Below are positions 31,555-40,412 of a DNA stretch of 64,000 nucleotides, piece by piece. The DNA is taken from assembly GCF_008831545.1 (NCBI RefSeq), contig NZ_CP044523.1:2046001-2110000 (forward strand), read 5' to 3'. Position 1 is the stretch's first letter; each line of letters starts with the position of its first letter. The position numbers and the translations under genes are program-made. The notes under the pieces are model-generated. The model had not been told where the DNA came from and made no database searches. It worked only from the letters and a program-made list of their open reading frames with translations. Source of the DNA: Halorussus halophilus (GTDB taxonomy: Archaea; Halobacteriota; Halobacteria; Halobacteriales; Haladaptataceae).

Positions 31555-32442
31555 TCAATCGTCGCTGGTCGCCTGTACCACGCCGTCCACGTTGCTCATC
31601 TCGATAGCGCCGCTGAGCGTGCGGTTCGGGAACGGGATGGTGATGTCTTCGGCGTCGAAGCGTTCCTTGACGTTCTGGACGTACGTGCCACGAATCTTCA
31701 CGTAGTCGCTCCGAGAGGGGTCGGCTATCCAGATGCGCGATTTCAGGCCGACGAAGGAGTCGCCGAGTTCGGTCAGTCGGACGCTCGGTGCGGGGTCGTC
31801 CATGATTCCGGGATGGTTCTCGGCTTCCTCCACGATGATGTCGCGCGCTCGCCCGATGTCGTCGTCGTAGCTGATGCCGAACAGAAACTGGAGTCTGAGT
31901 TTCTGGTTGGCGACTGGGTTCTTGATGACGCTCTCGGTGAGTTGGGAGTTCGGCACCGTGAGCAGTTCGTTGTCGAAGGTTCGAACTCGCGTCACGCGCA
32001 GGCCGATGTCGTCCACGATGCCCTCGTACGTGCCGTTGTTCCACTCTATCCAGTCGCCGATGCGGAACGGCTTGTCGGTGTAGATGAACACACCCGAGAC
32101 GAAGTTCTTGAGTACGTCCTGCATCGCGAAACCGATGGCGAGCGTGGCGGCCGCCGCGACAGTCGCAATCGAGGTCACGATGTTGCCGAACCCGGCGAGC
32201 GCGAACGCGACGCCGACGGCGGCGAAGCCGACGAGGATGTGGGTGACCTTCAGCAGGGGCTTGCGAGCGTGCTCGTCCATCTCCCTGCTGTAGAGGAACT
32301 TCCGGACGAGCGGCATGACTGCGATTCGTCCGAGCAGGTAGAGACCAGCGAACGCGACGACGAAGTAGATTGCTTGCGTCGCTATTTGGGAGTATTCGGG
32401 ACCGAGAAATTCGAGAAACGGGAGCGGCTGGACGTCTGCCAT
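31555..32442 (-). CDS. Small-conductance mechanosensitive channel (MscS family)
   Basis: 295 residues. Three or four N-terminal helices lead to the pore helix region (VTSIATVAAAATLAIGFAMQDVLKNFVSG), the most conserved MscS segment. The beta domain follows (DKPFRIGDWIEWNNGTYEGIV, VDDIGLRVTRVRTFDNELLTVPN). The C-terminal alpha/beta domain has LRLQFLFGISYDDD. It opens on membrane tension to release solutes at osmotic downshift, important for a halophile. Directly upstream (3 bp gap) in the same direction is the yhbY-like gene, so they are probably co-transcribed. Confidence 0.92.
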   Translation of the reverse strand: MADVQPLPFLEFLGPEYSQIATQAIYFVVAFAGLYLLGRIAVMPLVRKFLYSREMDEHARKPLLKVTHILVGFAAVGVAFALAGFGNIVTSIATVAAAATLAIGFAMQDVLKNFVSGVFIYTDKPFRIGDWIEWNNGTYEGIVDDIGLRVTRVRTFDNELLTVPNSQLTESVIKNPVANQKLRLQFLFGISYDDDIGRARDIIVEEAENHPGIMDDPAPSVRLTELGDSFVGLKSRIWIADPSRSDYVKIRGTYVQNVKERFDAEDITIPFPNRTLSGAIEMSNVDGVVQATSDD

Positions 32443-32445
32443 GCC

Positions 32446-32691
32446 TTAGTGCAGGACCGCGGTGTTCCCGCGCGTCTCCACGAGGTCGGCGTCCACGCGC
32501 TCGGCGAGGTCCTCGGCCAGCTCTTCGGTCGTCGTTCCGCCGCGGGCCGCGCGCAAGAACTTCACCTTCACGAGTTCGCGGTCTTTCAGTTGGTCTGCCA
32601 GTTCGTCGGTGACGGAGCTGATTCCGGCCTTGCCGACCCAGACGGTCACGTCGAGGTCGTGGGCCTTCTTGCGTAGCTCTTGGTCAGTCAT
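32446..32691 (-). CDS. YhbY/CRM-domain RNA-binding protein
   Basis: 81 residues, a single CRM (CRS1-YhbY) domain. The pattern LRKKAHDLDVTVWVGKAGIS, TDELADQLKDRELVKVKFL and a C-terminal strand TRGNTAVLH are characteristic. In bacteria YhbY associates with the large ribosomal subunit precursor, and archaeal members are presumed to bind rRNA. It precedes mscS by 3 bp in an apparent two-gene unit. Confidence 0.9.
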   Translation of the reverse strand: MTDQELRKKAHDLDVTVWVGKAGISSVTDELADQLKDRELVKVKFLRAARGGTTTEELAEDLAERVDADLVETRGNTAVLH

Positions 32692-32737
32692 GCCCGATTC
32701 TGGGCGGTGAACGACCTTAAAAGGCTTGAAGTCCCGA

Positions 32738-33781
32738 TTACCTCCTTCGAGGAGTCCGCCACCGGAACGCCAACAGTGTCGGAAGTGCGAACCCGAAGGC
32801 GTTGACGCTTCCGTGGCGCAGAATCATCTCGTTCAGCGTGAGCAGTTCGGGCGTCCCCGGATACGCCGAGTAGCCGTAGGCGAGCGCAAGCGCCATCGTC
32901 CAGACGATAGACAGCGCCGCAATCGAAAGCAAGACTCGTCGTCCGCGGCCGACTCGCGGGCCGACGCCGAAGAGGATGCAAAGTGCAAAAATCGCTACGG
33001 CCACCGTAAAGAAGGCGACGGCGACCACCTCGACCAGCGGCGAGAACGTGATGCCGACTGCGATGAGCGCGAGGTTGACGACGACCACGAGAGTCGTCGC
33101 GGCCATCGCGCGGCCGAGCAGCGTCTCACCGAAGTGACCCTGCTCGTCGGCGACGATTCGTCCTGCCATGCCAGCGACGAGCGGGAGGACGAAGCCCGCG
33201 TAGTGGTAGTGAACGACGGTCAGGAGGATGATTATCGGTTTGAAGTGGAACGTGACGTCGGCGGTGTGCAGAACGAGTGCGACGGCACCGACCGGCACGT
33301 ACAGCAGTGCGGCGTCGGCGGCGAGTTCTGGGAGCGGCCCTGCTGTGACTCCACGTGAGAATAGACGGTGAACGCCGACGAGCGCGACACAGCCAGTGAC
33401 GGCGAGCCACGGGAGCGCGAGTGCGACTGCCGACATCGTCCCGACTGGGAGCGCGAGCGCGCCGACGGCCGCGAGCGCGGCCGGAAGTTGTCCCGAGACG
33501 GCGAGGCGGTAAGCGAGCGGAGTTTGTTCGTACTGGAAGCCAGCCCCGACGATTCCGAGTCCGAGTGGAACGAGGACGAGGACGGCGAGCGAGACGAACA
33601 GTTCGGGTAACGAGAGCCACGCGAAACCAGACCAGACGGTCAGCACGGCGAGCGCAACCCAGACCAGTGTGCCTGTTATCCCACTCACGTCGGTCACTCT
33701 GATGCCAGTGATTCGCGGGTGCAGGTCGGCCGTCGCGTCAGTTGTCTCGCTGACGCGCTGCTCAATGTGGCTCCCAGTCAT
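32738..33781 (-). CDS. YndJ-like multi-pass membrane protein
   Basis: 347 residues from the ATG at 33781 (MTGSHIEQR), with about ten hydrophobic segments. The FHFKPIIILLTVVHYHYAGF segment, with its HYHYAGF cluster, matches what I recall of the YndJ family; no transport substrate is known. The last part ends RHGSVNAFGFALPTLLAFRW. It overlaps the DUF4166 gene upstream by 4 bp (ATGA), so the two are translationally coupled and may form one unit. Confidence 0.72.
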   Translation of the reverse strand: MTGSHIEQRVSETTDATADLHPRITGIRVTDVSGITGTLVWVALAVLTVWSGFAWLSLPELFVSLAVLVLVPLGLGIVGAGFQYEQTPLAYRLAVSGQLPAALAAVGALALPVGTMSAVALALPWLAVTGCVALVGVHRLFSRGVTAGPLPELAADAALLYVPVGAVALVLHTADVTFHFKPIIILLTVVHYHYAGFVLPLVAGMAGRIVADEQGHFGETLLGRAMAATTLVVVVNLALIAVGITFSPLVEVVAVAFFTVAVAIFALCILFGVGPRVGRGRRVLLSIAALSIVWTMALALAYGYSAYPGTPELLTLNEMILRHGSVNAFGFALPTLLAFRWRTPRRR

Positions 33782-34461
33782 CGCCTTGCCCCTGGCAGTC
33801 GAACCTCGCGGAGCGTGGGGTCTGTCACGCGCTCGGCGTCTAGGCTCGCTTCCCCCCAACTGTTCTGGAAACTGCCTTGATAGCCGAAGACGTGGCCCGC
33901 GATGGGATTCGTCACTGCCGCGCCGACCCGAAAGCAGTCGGCGTAGTCGTCGTACCAGTCCCGCAGGGACGCCTCGGCGCTGAACAGGTCCGGAATCGGA
34001 ACGTATCGCTCCCCGACGCGAAGCCACTGGTCGCCGAGTTCGAGCGCGAGACCACCGGACTCTACGGCGATGTGGAGGTCCGAGACGAGTCGGCCGTCGG
34101 TGCCGAGGAAATCGGTGATGCAGTCGCGCTCGGGGTTCCATCGCATCGTGTCGTCGAACCGCCGTACCGGGTCGGTCTCGAAGCGTCGGCGGAGGGTGAG
34201 TGCTTCGAATCCCCGAGCATCTGTAAACGCCTCTGACCGAATTTCGAAGGCGACGTTCTTGCCATCCTCGGGGAACAGGAGGTTTCGCGTGGTACCCAAG
34301 TAGAGTATCGGCAAGGCGAGCGCACCGCGAGTCAGCCGCGTCATCGTTCCGCGCCCGACTGCTGTGCGGTCGTCGTCGGCGACGAGGCCGTATCGCTCGC
34401 GGAGTTTTGGGTGGAGGTTGCTCCAGTCGTCGCCGACCGCGCGTTCGAAGAGACTGGTCAC
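33778..34461 (-). CDS. DUF4166-domain protein
   Basis: 227 residues from a GTG at 34461, giving the start TSLFERAVGDDWSNLHPKLRERYGL that the family shares. The following DRTAVGRGTMTRLTRG and DTMRWNPERDCITDFLGTDG segments also fit DUF4166, a domain of unknown function found alone or next to membrane proteins and oxidoreductases. Upstream in-frame codons are rejected as noncoding. Its stop overlaps the start of the YndJ-like gene, indicating coupled translation. Confidence 0.78.
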   Translation of the reverse strand: MTSLFERAVGDDWSNLHPKLRERYGLVADDDRTAVGRGTMTRLTRGALALPILYLGTTRNLLFPEDGKNVAFEIRSEAFTDARGFEALTLRRRFETDPVRRFDDTMRWNPERDCITDFLGTDGRLVSDLHIAVESGGLALELGDQWLRVGERYVPIPDLFSAEASLRDWYDDYADCFRVGAAVTNPIAGHVFGYQGSFQNSWGEASLDAERVTDPTLREVRLPGARR

Positions 34462-34687
34462 GGTCGGACCTCCCGGCGTACCGAAAGCCTTCGGCGTCCG
34501 GGATTCTTCTGACGCGCTGGCGTCTCTCGGTCTCTGCGCGCCGAACTGAACATATTTCAGACTATTCGTGACTGTCGTATCAGTGTATTGGCCTCCGTGC
34601 GTTCCGCGGCTGTGGGGCAACAAACACCGACGCCTGCTGTGACCCACACACTGAAGGTACCCCCGTAGAGAGTGACCAACATCTCGA

Positions 34688-35632
34688 ATGCTCGAAGTAG
34701 ACGACTTGCGAAAAGAGTACGGCGGGTTCACCGCCGTCGAAGGGAGTAGTTTCGCCGTCGAAGAGGGCGAAGTGTTCGGCGTCATCGGCCCGAATGGCGC
34801 GGGGAAGACGACGACCCTGAAGATGCTCGCCGGTCTCGTAGAACCGACCAGCGGCAGTGCTGAAGTCGCTGGCTACGACGCGCAAGACCCAGAGATGCGC
34901 ACGCATCTGGGCTTCCTCCCCGAGGAGTCGCCGCTGTACGAAGACATGACGCCGCTCTCGTATCTCAAATTCTTCGCGGACCTCTACGACGTGCCCGCAG
35001 ACACTGCCGAAGAGCGAATCCATCGCACCCTCGACCGACTCGAACTCGACCACCGCGAGCGACGACTCGGAGACATGTCGAAGGGGATGCGCCGGAAGGT
35101 CGCTATCGCGCGCTCGCTGGTCAACGACCCGGACGTGCTCATCTACGACGAACCGGCGAGCGGACTGGACCCCCTGACGACGAACTACATCATCGAGTTC
35201 ACGCGTGACCTCGCCGAATCGGGCAAGACCATCATCTTCAGCGCGCACAACCTCTTCCACGTCGAGAGCATCTGCGACCGACTGGTCGTGATGAACGAGG
35301 GTCGAATCGTCGCGCGCGGGAGCGTCGAGGGAATCCGAGAGGAGTACGGTCAGACGACGTACCACGTGACGACGACGGTGGCAGTCGAAGGTGCCGAACC
35401 AGTGGAAGCTACCGAACCAGTCGAGGATGGGGAACCAGTTGAAAGCGAAGGAGACGAAGCAGACGACCACTACCGTCGGACCGTCCAGAGCATGGACGGC
35501 GTCGAGGAGACCCGCGAGTTGGCGACTGCCGCGGGCGGCGAAGTGGTCGATATCCAGACCGAGACCCCGAGCCTCGAAGACATCTTCCTCGAACTGGCCG
35601 AGGAGAAACCGGCGGTGGAGGGCCGACCGTGA
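34688..35632 (+). CDS. ABC transporter ATP-binding protein (ABC-2 type system)
   Basis: 314 residues. Walker A is GPNGAGKTTT (Lys40) and Walker B VLIYDEPASGLDP. The signature is unusual, GDMSKGMRRKVAIAR, with MSKGM in place of LSGGQ, as in some NatA-type ATPases. A switch His is in IIFSAHNLFHVE. The C-terminal 90 residues include an acidic three-fold repeat of EPVE (GAEPVEATEPVEDGEPVE) and the SLEDIFLEL motif typical of this class. The next gene starts within its stop codon (GTGA). With the two permeases downstream it makes a complete exporter. Confidence 0.93.
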   Translation: MLEVDDLRKEYGGFTAVEGSSFAVEEGEVFGVIGPNGAGKTTTLKMLAGLVEPTSGSAEVAGYDAQDPEMRTHLGFLPEESPLYEDMTPLSYLKFFADLYDVPADTAEERIHRTLDRLELDHRERRLGDMSKGMRRKVAIARSLVNDPDVLIYDEPASGLDPLTTNYIIEFTRDLAESGKTIIFSAHNLFHVESICDRLVVMNEGRIVARGSVEGIREEYGQTTYHVTTTVAVEGAEPVEATEPVEDGEPVESEGDEADDHYRRTVQSMDGVEETRELATAAGGEVVDIQTETPSLEDIFLELAEEKPAVEGRP

Positions 35633-37542
35633 AGCTACGGAAGACGCTCCGCATCGCCCGCTGGGAAGTCACCAAGAACAGCGGCCAAATCGACCGTCGG
35701 ACGCTGGTCGCCGTCGGAGTCCTGCTCGCAATCGTGGCGGGACTCGTGCCCTTGGTCGCTAGTCAGGGCGTCACGCTGGACGACGGCATCTACAAAGTCG
35801 CGGTCTCCGAGGAGAGTCCGTACTACGACCCGGTCAGGGCCGACGGCACGTTCGTCGCCGTGGAACCGAGCGTGGACGCGCTCAGGTCCGACCAAGTCGA
35901 TATCTTCGTCTGCCCAGAGCGGATGGGGAACTGTCCGCCCGGTCGCGTCAGTTGGGACGACGACCCGAAGGGCAGGGCCGCCCTCTCCGAGTTCCGCAAG
36001 ACCGTCGAGTGGTACAACGACGAGTTGATGCGTCACGAAGCCGACGAGGCCGCGGCGTTCCCCGTGAACGTCAGTCTGCGTTACGTCGAACAGAACGCGA
36101 GCGCGTTCTCGGGTGCGAGCGGCGGTAGCGGCGCTGGCGACCCTTCGCAGGTCACGACCCGTACTCCGGGAGAGGGCGAGACCGGTCTGGGCGGTGGGTC
36201 GGGCGACGATGGAACCAACAACGGCGACGGCAGGCAAACGCAGTCCGGCACAGGAACTGGTGGCAATGGCGACAGCGAAAACCCGCCGCCGACGGTCGGT
36301 AGTGAGAGCGCGTCCATCTTCGGCGACGACAGCAAGTCGAACACGCCCTCTTCCATCTCGCCGCCGTTCCCCTTCGAGTCGCTCGTGCTGGCGTTCGCGT
36401 TCGTGTTGCCGATGAACTTCGTCATTCAGGCCTACGCGAGTAGCGTCATCGACGAGCGAATCAACGACCGCGGGGAACTCCTGCTGGTCTCGCCCGTCTC
36501 GCGTGGCGACATCATCGCTGGGAAGACCCTGCCGTACTTCGTGGGAATGGTCGGTATTGCGACTGTGACGGCGGTCGGCGTGACGATGCTGACGCCGGTT
36601 GCAGACGGCGGCGCGCTGGCGGTTGCCTCCACGGCGTTCCTCTCCGTCTCTGCCGTCGTCCCAATCGCGCTCGTCTTCCTCGCCTGCGCGTTCGTCGGTG
36701 CGATGTTCGCCCGGTCGTTCAAGGAACTCACCTTCGTCACGGTGTCGCTGTCGGTGTTCCTCACCGCCTACGCGTTCATCCCGGCGATTTTCACGGACGT
36801 CCATCCCATCGCGGCTATCTCGCCGCTGACGTTGGTCGTGCGCGCGCTCCGTGGGTCGGGCGTCCCGCTGGCAGAGTACGCCTTCTCGACGCTTCCGTTG
36901 TATCTCACGGCCGGGATGCTGTTCGCACTCGGTGCGGGCGTCTACCGCGAGGAGGACATGTTCACCCAGCGGCCGGTGCCGCTGAAGGCCCTCGACGCGC
37001 TCGACAGCCAGATTTCCGGGAAGTGGAGCGTGGCGAAACTCAGCGCGCTCTCGATTCCGTTCGTCCTCGTCGGCGAACTGCTCGCGGTGGCGTCCCTCTA
37101 CGCACTCCCGGTCGAACTCTCGATTCCTCTCCTCTTGCTCGCCATCGCCCCCATCGAGGAAGTCGCCAAGAGCGCGCCCATCTACGCCGGGTTCGCTCAC
37201 TCCCGGTTCGAGCGCTCGGGGAAGATGGTCCTCGTCCTCGGGTTCCTCAGCGGTCTGGGCTTCTTCCTCGGGGAGAAAGCCACTGCGGTCGTGCAAGTCG
37301 TCGGACTACAGGACCTCGATGTAGGGCGGGCAGCGTTCCTCTCTGGCACAGGTATCGGCGTCGAGACGTCGCCGCTCGTGTTGGCTGGTCTGCTGTTCGC
37401 GCCGCTCGCGTTGCACACCGTTACGACGACAGTCACCGCTTACGGCGCGAGCAAAGACAAGTACTGGTACGGAGTGGCGCTCGTCACCGCGACGCTGGTT
37501 CACGCGGCGTACAACCTAACGGTGGTGAACGCCCTTGGATAA
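35629..37542 (+). CDS. ABC-2 permease fused to a PrsW-like intramembrane protease domain
   Basis: 637 residues, GTG start overlapping the ATPase stop by 4 bp. The N-terminal 450 residues are an ABC-2 permease: one helix, an extracytoplasmic region with a Ser/Gly/Asn-rich insertion (residues about 160-245), then the membrane block with NDRGELLLVSPVSRGDIIAGK. The C-terminal 180 residues hold PrsW/CPBP-like membrane metalloprotease motifs: IEEVAK (Glu510-Glu511), GFFLGEK (Glu549), LALHT (His596) and VHAAYN (His625, Asn629). In such proteases these residues form the catalytic site. Fusion of permease and protease suggests processing of an exported peptide or of a regulatory membrane protein. It is co-transcribed with the second permease. 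Confidence 0.88.
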   Translation: MKLRKTLRIARWEVTKNSGQIDRRTLVAVGVLLAIVAGLVPLVASQGVTLDDGIYKVAVSEESPYYDPVRADGTFVAVEPSVDALRSDQVDIFVCPERMGNCPPGRVSWDDDPKGRAALSEFRKTVEWYNDELMRHEADEAAAFPVNVSLRYVEQNASAFSGASGGSGAGDPSQVTTRTPGEGETGLGGGSGDDGTNNGDGRQTQSGTGTGGNGDSENPPPTVGSESASIFGDDSKSNTPSSISPPFPFESLVLAFAFVLPMNFVIQAYASSVIDERINDRGELLLVSPVSRGDIIAGKTLPYFVGMVGIATVTAVGVTMLTPVADGGALAVASTAFLSVSAVVPIALVFLACAFVGAMFARSFKELTFVTVSLSVFLTAYAFIPAIFTDVHPIAAISPLTLVVRALRGSGVPLAEYAFSTLPLYLTAGMLFALGAGVYREEDMFTQRPVPLKALDALDSQISGKWSVAKLSALSIPFVLVGELLAVASLYALPVELSIPLLLLAIAPIEEVAKSAPIYAGFAHSRFERSGKMVLVLGFLSGLGFFLGEKATAVVQVVGLQDLDVGRAAFLSGTGIGVETSPLVLAGLLFAPLALHTVTTTVTAYGASKDKYWYGVALVTATLVHAAYNLTVVNALG

Positions 37543-38584
37543 GCGCCTGACCGTCGCGCGGCGGGAACTCGCCTCGCTCCGGAGCGAGAAGACAATCGTG
37601 CTGGCGATTCTCATCCAGTTGTTCATCGCGGCGTTCTCGTCGTTCCTCGCGGTCGGTCTGGTGTCGCTGTACGACCCCGGTTCGGTCTCCGGCGAGTTCG
37701 TCGTGGAGTTCGGCGTCACGGGCGAGGCAGGCGAGGACATCGAACCGGTCATCCTGCGCGAAGATGGCTGGCGAGCGGTCGAGTACGATACGAGGGAAAA
37801 CGCGATGGCGGACTTCAGGCGGGGTGATGTCCACGCCGTCTTGGTGGTCGAGCGCGGGCCGAGGGGCCGCGCGCAGGTCGATGCTATCGCGCCGGACGGC
37901 AACATCCAGACGACGCTGATAGTGACGCAGTTGAAGGAAGTGCTAGACCAGTTCGAACAGCGCGAGCGCCAGCGACTCAGTTCCCGCCTCGACCGGCAAC
38001 CCGTGAATCCAGTTCCCGACGCCGGTTCGAGTCCGTACTTCAGCTTCACGTACACGGTGCTGGTGCCCCTGCTCACGTTCCTGCCGGTGTTCCTCAGCGG
38101 GAGTACCACCGTGGACGCCATCACCGAGGAGTACGACCGGGGGACGCTCGAACTGCTTCGGGTGACGCCGCTGACGAGTACCGACATCGTGGACGGGAAG
38201 TTACTCGCGATGGGACTGCTCGCGCCGTTGCAGGCCGGGACGTGGCTCGTGTTGCTCTCGTTCCAAGGCACGACCGTCAGAAACCCGCTCGAAATCCTCC
38301 TGCTCGTGACGGCGTTCTCGATTGCCATCGTCGCGCTCGGCGCGTTGCTGGCGCTCCACCTGCGGGACCGCAAGCAAGCGCAGTTCCTCTTCTCGATGGG
38401 ACTGCTGGTCGTGTTCAGCGCGACGTACCTCCTGCCGGAGTCGCCCGCGAACACGGTGGCGAAGTTGGCCATCGGCAGTCCGAGTTCGCTGACCCACGCG
38501 ATGGTCGGTGTGTACGTCGGACTCTCACTAGTCGGCTACGCGGCGGTGCGAAAAGTAGTCGAAACCCGGGGGCTTCGCTCCTGA
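37535..38584 (+). CDS. ABC-2 type transporter permease
   Basis: 349 residues from a TTG at 37535, overlapping the upstream gene by 8 bp. One N-terminal helix (TIVLAILIQLFIAAFSSFLAV), an extracytoplasmic domain (about residues 40-165), then a block of five helices beginning SFTYTVLVPLLTFLPVFLSG with the conserved EEYDRGTLELLRVTPL loop, as in NatB-like permeases. It would pair with the fused permease/protease and the ATPase at 34688 as a heterodimeric exporter. The substrate is unknown. Confidence 0.88.
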   Translation: MDKRLTVARRELASLRSEKTIVLAILIQLFIAAFSSFLAVGLVSLYDPGSVSGEFVVEFGVTGEAGEDIEPVILREDGWRAVEYDTRENAMADFRRGDVHAVLVVERGPRGRAQVDAIAPDGNIQTTLIVTQLKEVLDQFEQRERQRLSSRLDRQPVNPVPDAGSSPYFSFTYTVLVPLLTFLPVFLSGSTTVDAITEEYDRGTLELLRVTPLTSTDIVDGKLLAMGLLAPLQAGTWLVLLSFQGTTVRNPLEILLLVTAFSIAIVALGALLALHLRDRKQAQFLFSMGLLVVFSATYLLPESPANTVAKLAIGSPSSLTHAMVGVYVGLSLVGYAAVRKVVETRGLRS

Positions 38585-38587
38585 GTT

Positions 38588-39682
38588 TTATAGCGGGATT
38601 TTCCCATCGACGATACTCTCTGCGACCAGCGACATGTAATCGACGTACGGCTCTCGATTAGAGGCCGCTCCGGCCGCGACTTCGTGGCGGTGCAGGTCCG
38701 CCCAGACCGTCGCCAGCATGAACGCCGCGTGCGCTCTGTAGAATCGGTCGTTCTCGAACGAGATGCCCGTCGAGGCCTCGTAGCGGGCCACTAACTCCTG
38801 TCTGGTGGGACTGCCGGGCTTCGCCGTGAACGGAGCCATCCCGTGTTGGTTTCTGTCCTGCAACTGCTGGACGGCGTCGTCGTTCGGGTACTTCGCTTCG
38901 AGTTCGGCGAGCGAGAGCGTCGGGTCGCCGTCGTCGCGCCAGCGGAGCAACAGGTAGCCAAGTTCGGTCAGCGGGTCGCCGAGCATCGCAGTCTCCCAGT
39001 CGAGGACGCCGGTGATTTCGGGACTGTCTGTTCCGGCGAAGAGGACGTTCCCAGGTCTGAAATCGCCGTGGACGAGCGTGGTCTCCGGCTTCGAGGGGGC
39101 GTTGTCCTGTAGCCACTCGCCGACCGACCGAAGCCTCGGAATCTCGTGGCCCGTCACGCTCGTCGCCTCGTTGAGTCGCTCGGTGGCGCGGACGACCTGC
39201 TCACGTGGCGTTCGACGGTCGCAAATCGGTTCGAAGGGGTCGGTATCGAGCGAATGTATCTCGGCGAGCGTGTCTATCAGTTGCTCGGCGACGCTCCGGC
39301 GCGCATCCGCGACTCGAAATCGCTCGGGGAGGTCGGTCCCGAACGGAATCGTCTCGCCGTCGAGATAGATGGTGACGAAGAACTCGTCGCCGAGAATCGA
39401 CTCGTCCTCGCAGAACAGCACCGGGACTTGTGCGTCTACCGGTGTCTCTTCGAGTCGCCGTAGCACGTCGTACTCCTGTCGCAACTCGTTGAACAACTCG
39501 GTGTCTCTCAACTTGAGCGGACTGTGCAAAATGTAGGCGTCCTCCTTTTCCTCGGTCGAAATAGCCAATATCAGATTGAGTTTGTCGCTGAGTAACTCCG
39601 TTTCGGTTACTTCGACGCCGAGTTCCGTAGAGAGATACGATTCGAGCGCGGCAGCGTCGGTGGGCGTAGTGGTCTCAGTCAT
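38588..39682 (-). CDS. Aminoglycoside-phosphotransferase-like kinase (APH/ACAD10 family)
   Basis: 364 residues. The kinase-like fold shows the catalytic loop LVHGDFRPGNVLF (Asp as base, Asn for metal) and the metal loop GVLDWETAMLGDPLTELGYLL. The EELGYLLLRW-type helix and length match ACAD10/11-like phosphotransferases that phosphorylate hydroxyacyl or other small substrates, rather than true antibiotic kinases. The N-terminal nucleotide-binding lobe is less conserved. It is convergent with the ABC operon, 3 bp between stop codons. Confidence 0.87.
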   Translation of the reverse strand: MTETTTPTDAAALESYLSTELGVEVTETELLSDKLNLILAISTEEKEDAYILHSPLKLRDTELFNELRQEYDVLRRLEETPVDAQVPVLFCEDESILGDEFFVTIYLDGETIPFGTDLPERFRVADARRSVAEQLIDTLAEIHSLDTDPFEPICDRRTPREQVVRATERLNEATSVTGHEIPRLRSVGEWLQDNAPSKPETTLVHGDFRPGNVLFAGTDSPEITGVLDWETAMLGDPLTELGYLLLRWRDDGDPTLSLAELEAKYPNDDAVQQLQDRNQHGMAPFTAKPGSPTRQELVARYEASTGISFENDRFYRAHAAFMLATVWADLHRHEVAAGAASNREPYVDYMSLVAESIVDGKIPL

Positions 39683-39936
39683 GTCTCGACAGAACCGACC
39701 TCGTTCAAAAAAGGGCTCGGTGGTGTGGGAGACTGAGACACACGCAGGCGGTCAGCGTTCGTTCGAGGCGGCGACATTTCACGAGGAGAGAATATCCGAC
39801 CGTCTGCCTGCGGTTTCTGCGCCGTGTGAAACGGAGCGGAACGATGTCGTTGGCGTCACGGGAGCGAACTATCCGATTTTTACTCGCCCTATAACTTTAC
39901 ACCCGAACCCACTACTGCAAGACGAGGTGTCACCGT

Positions 39937-40323
39937 ATGTCCGATACGAACGAACGCGGGGACGCCCGTCATACCGACTCGCACAACGAGCCAACTGACG
40001 GTTCGAGACGCGAGGACGACTCGCGTGCGGTCCGTTCCGACGGCGGAACGGCACAGGGCCGCAACGGCCAGAACCGCGCGCAAGGTCAGCGGAACCGACA
40101 GGACGACCACGGTCCGGGCGACTGGTTCGCGCACGCCACGATTCAGTGGCTGCTCGCGCTGGTTGGCGTGGTCGTCGTGCTGTTCGGCCTCGGTCAGGCC
40201 GTCGGCGTGTCGCTGCTCGGGATGGTCGCCGACGCACTCGGCTCCCAGACCGGCCAGTGGCTGATGGTCGCGTTCCTCGGCCTGTTGGTCATCCTCGCCG
40301 CGGCGAAGATCGACTGGCGATAG
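39937..40323 (+). CDS. Haloarchaeal protein with disordered N-terminus and two transmembrane helices
   Basis: 128 residues. The first 60 are low-complexity (Asp, Arg, Asn, Gln; NGQNRAQGQRNRQDD), followed by helices IQWLLALVGVVVVLFGLGQAV and WLMVAFLGLLVILAAAKI. The function is unknown. Upstream the sequence CTATAACTTTACACC at about 39889 could provide a promoter. Confidence 0.7.
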   Translation: MSDTNERGDARHTDSHNEPTDGSRREDDSRAVRSDGGTAQGRNGQNRAQGQRNRQDDHGPGDWFAHATIQWLLALVGVVVVLFGLGQAVGVSLLGMVADALGSQTGQWLMVAFLGLLVILAAAKIDWR

Positions 40324-40412
40324 GCGTTTCGCGTCAGTTCTGACGCGGCCACCTCACATTTTCGCGCAGTTTGTCGCCGAGCAGTCGTTACGTCTCCTGG
40401 AACGATTAGTAG

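Noticed and set aside
35635-37296. 553-codon antisense frame opposite the permease-protease gene
   Set aside because: Composition is Arg/Glu/Asp-rich with no fold or motif, and it is fully covered by a real membrane-protein gene.
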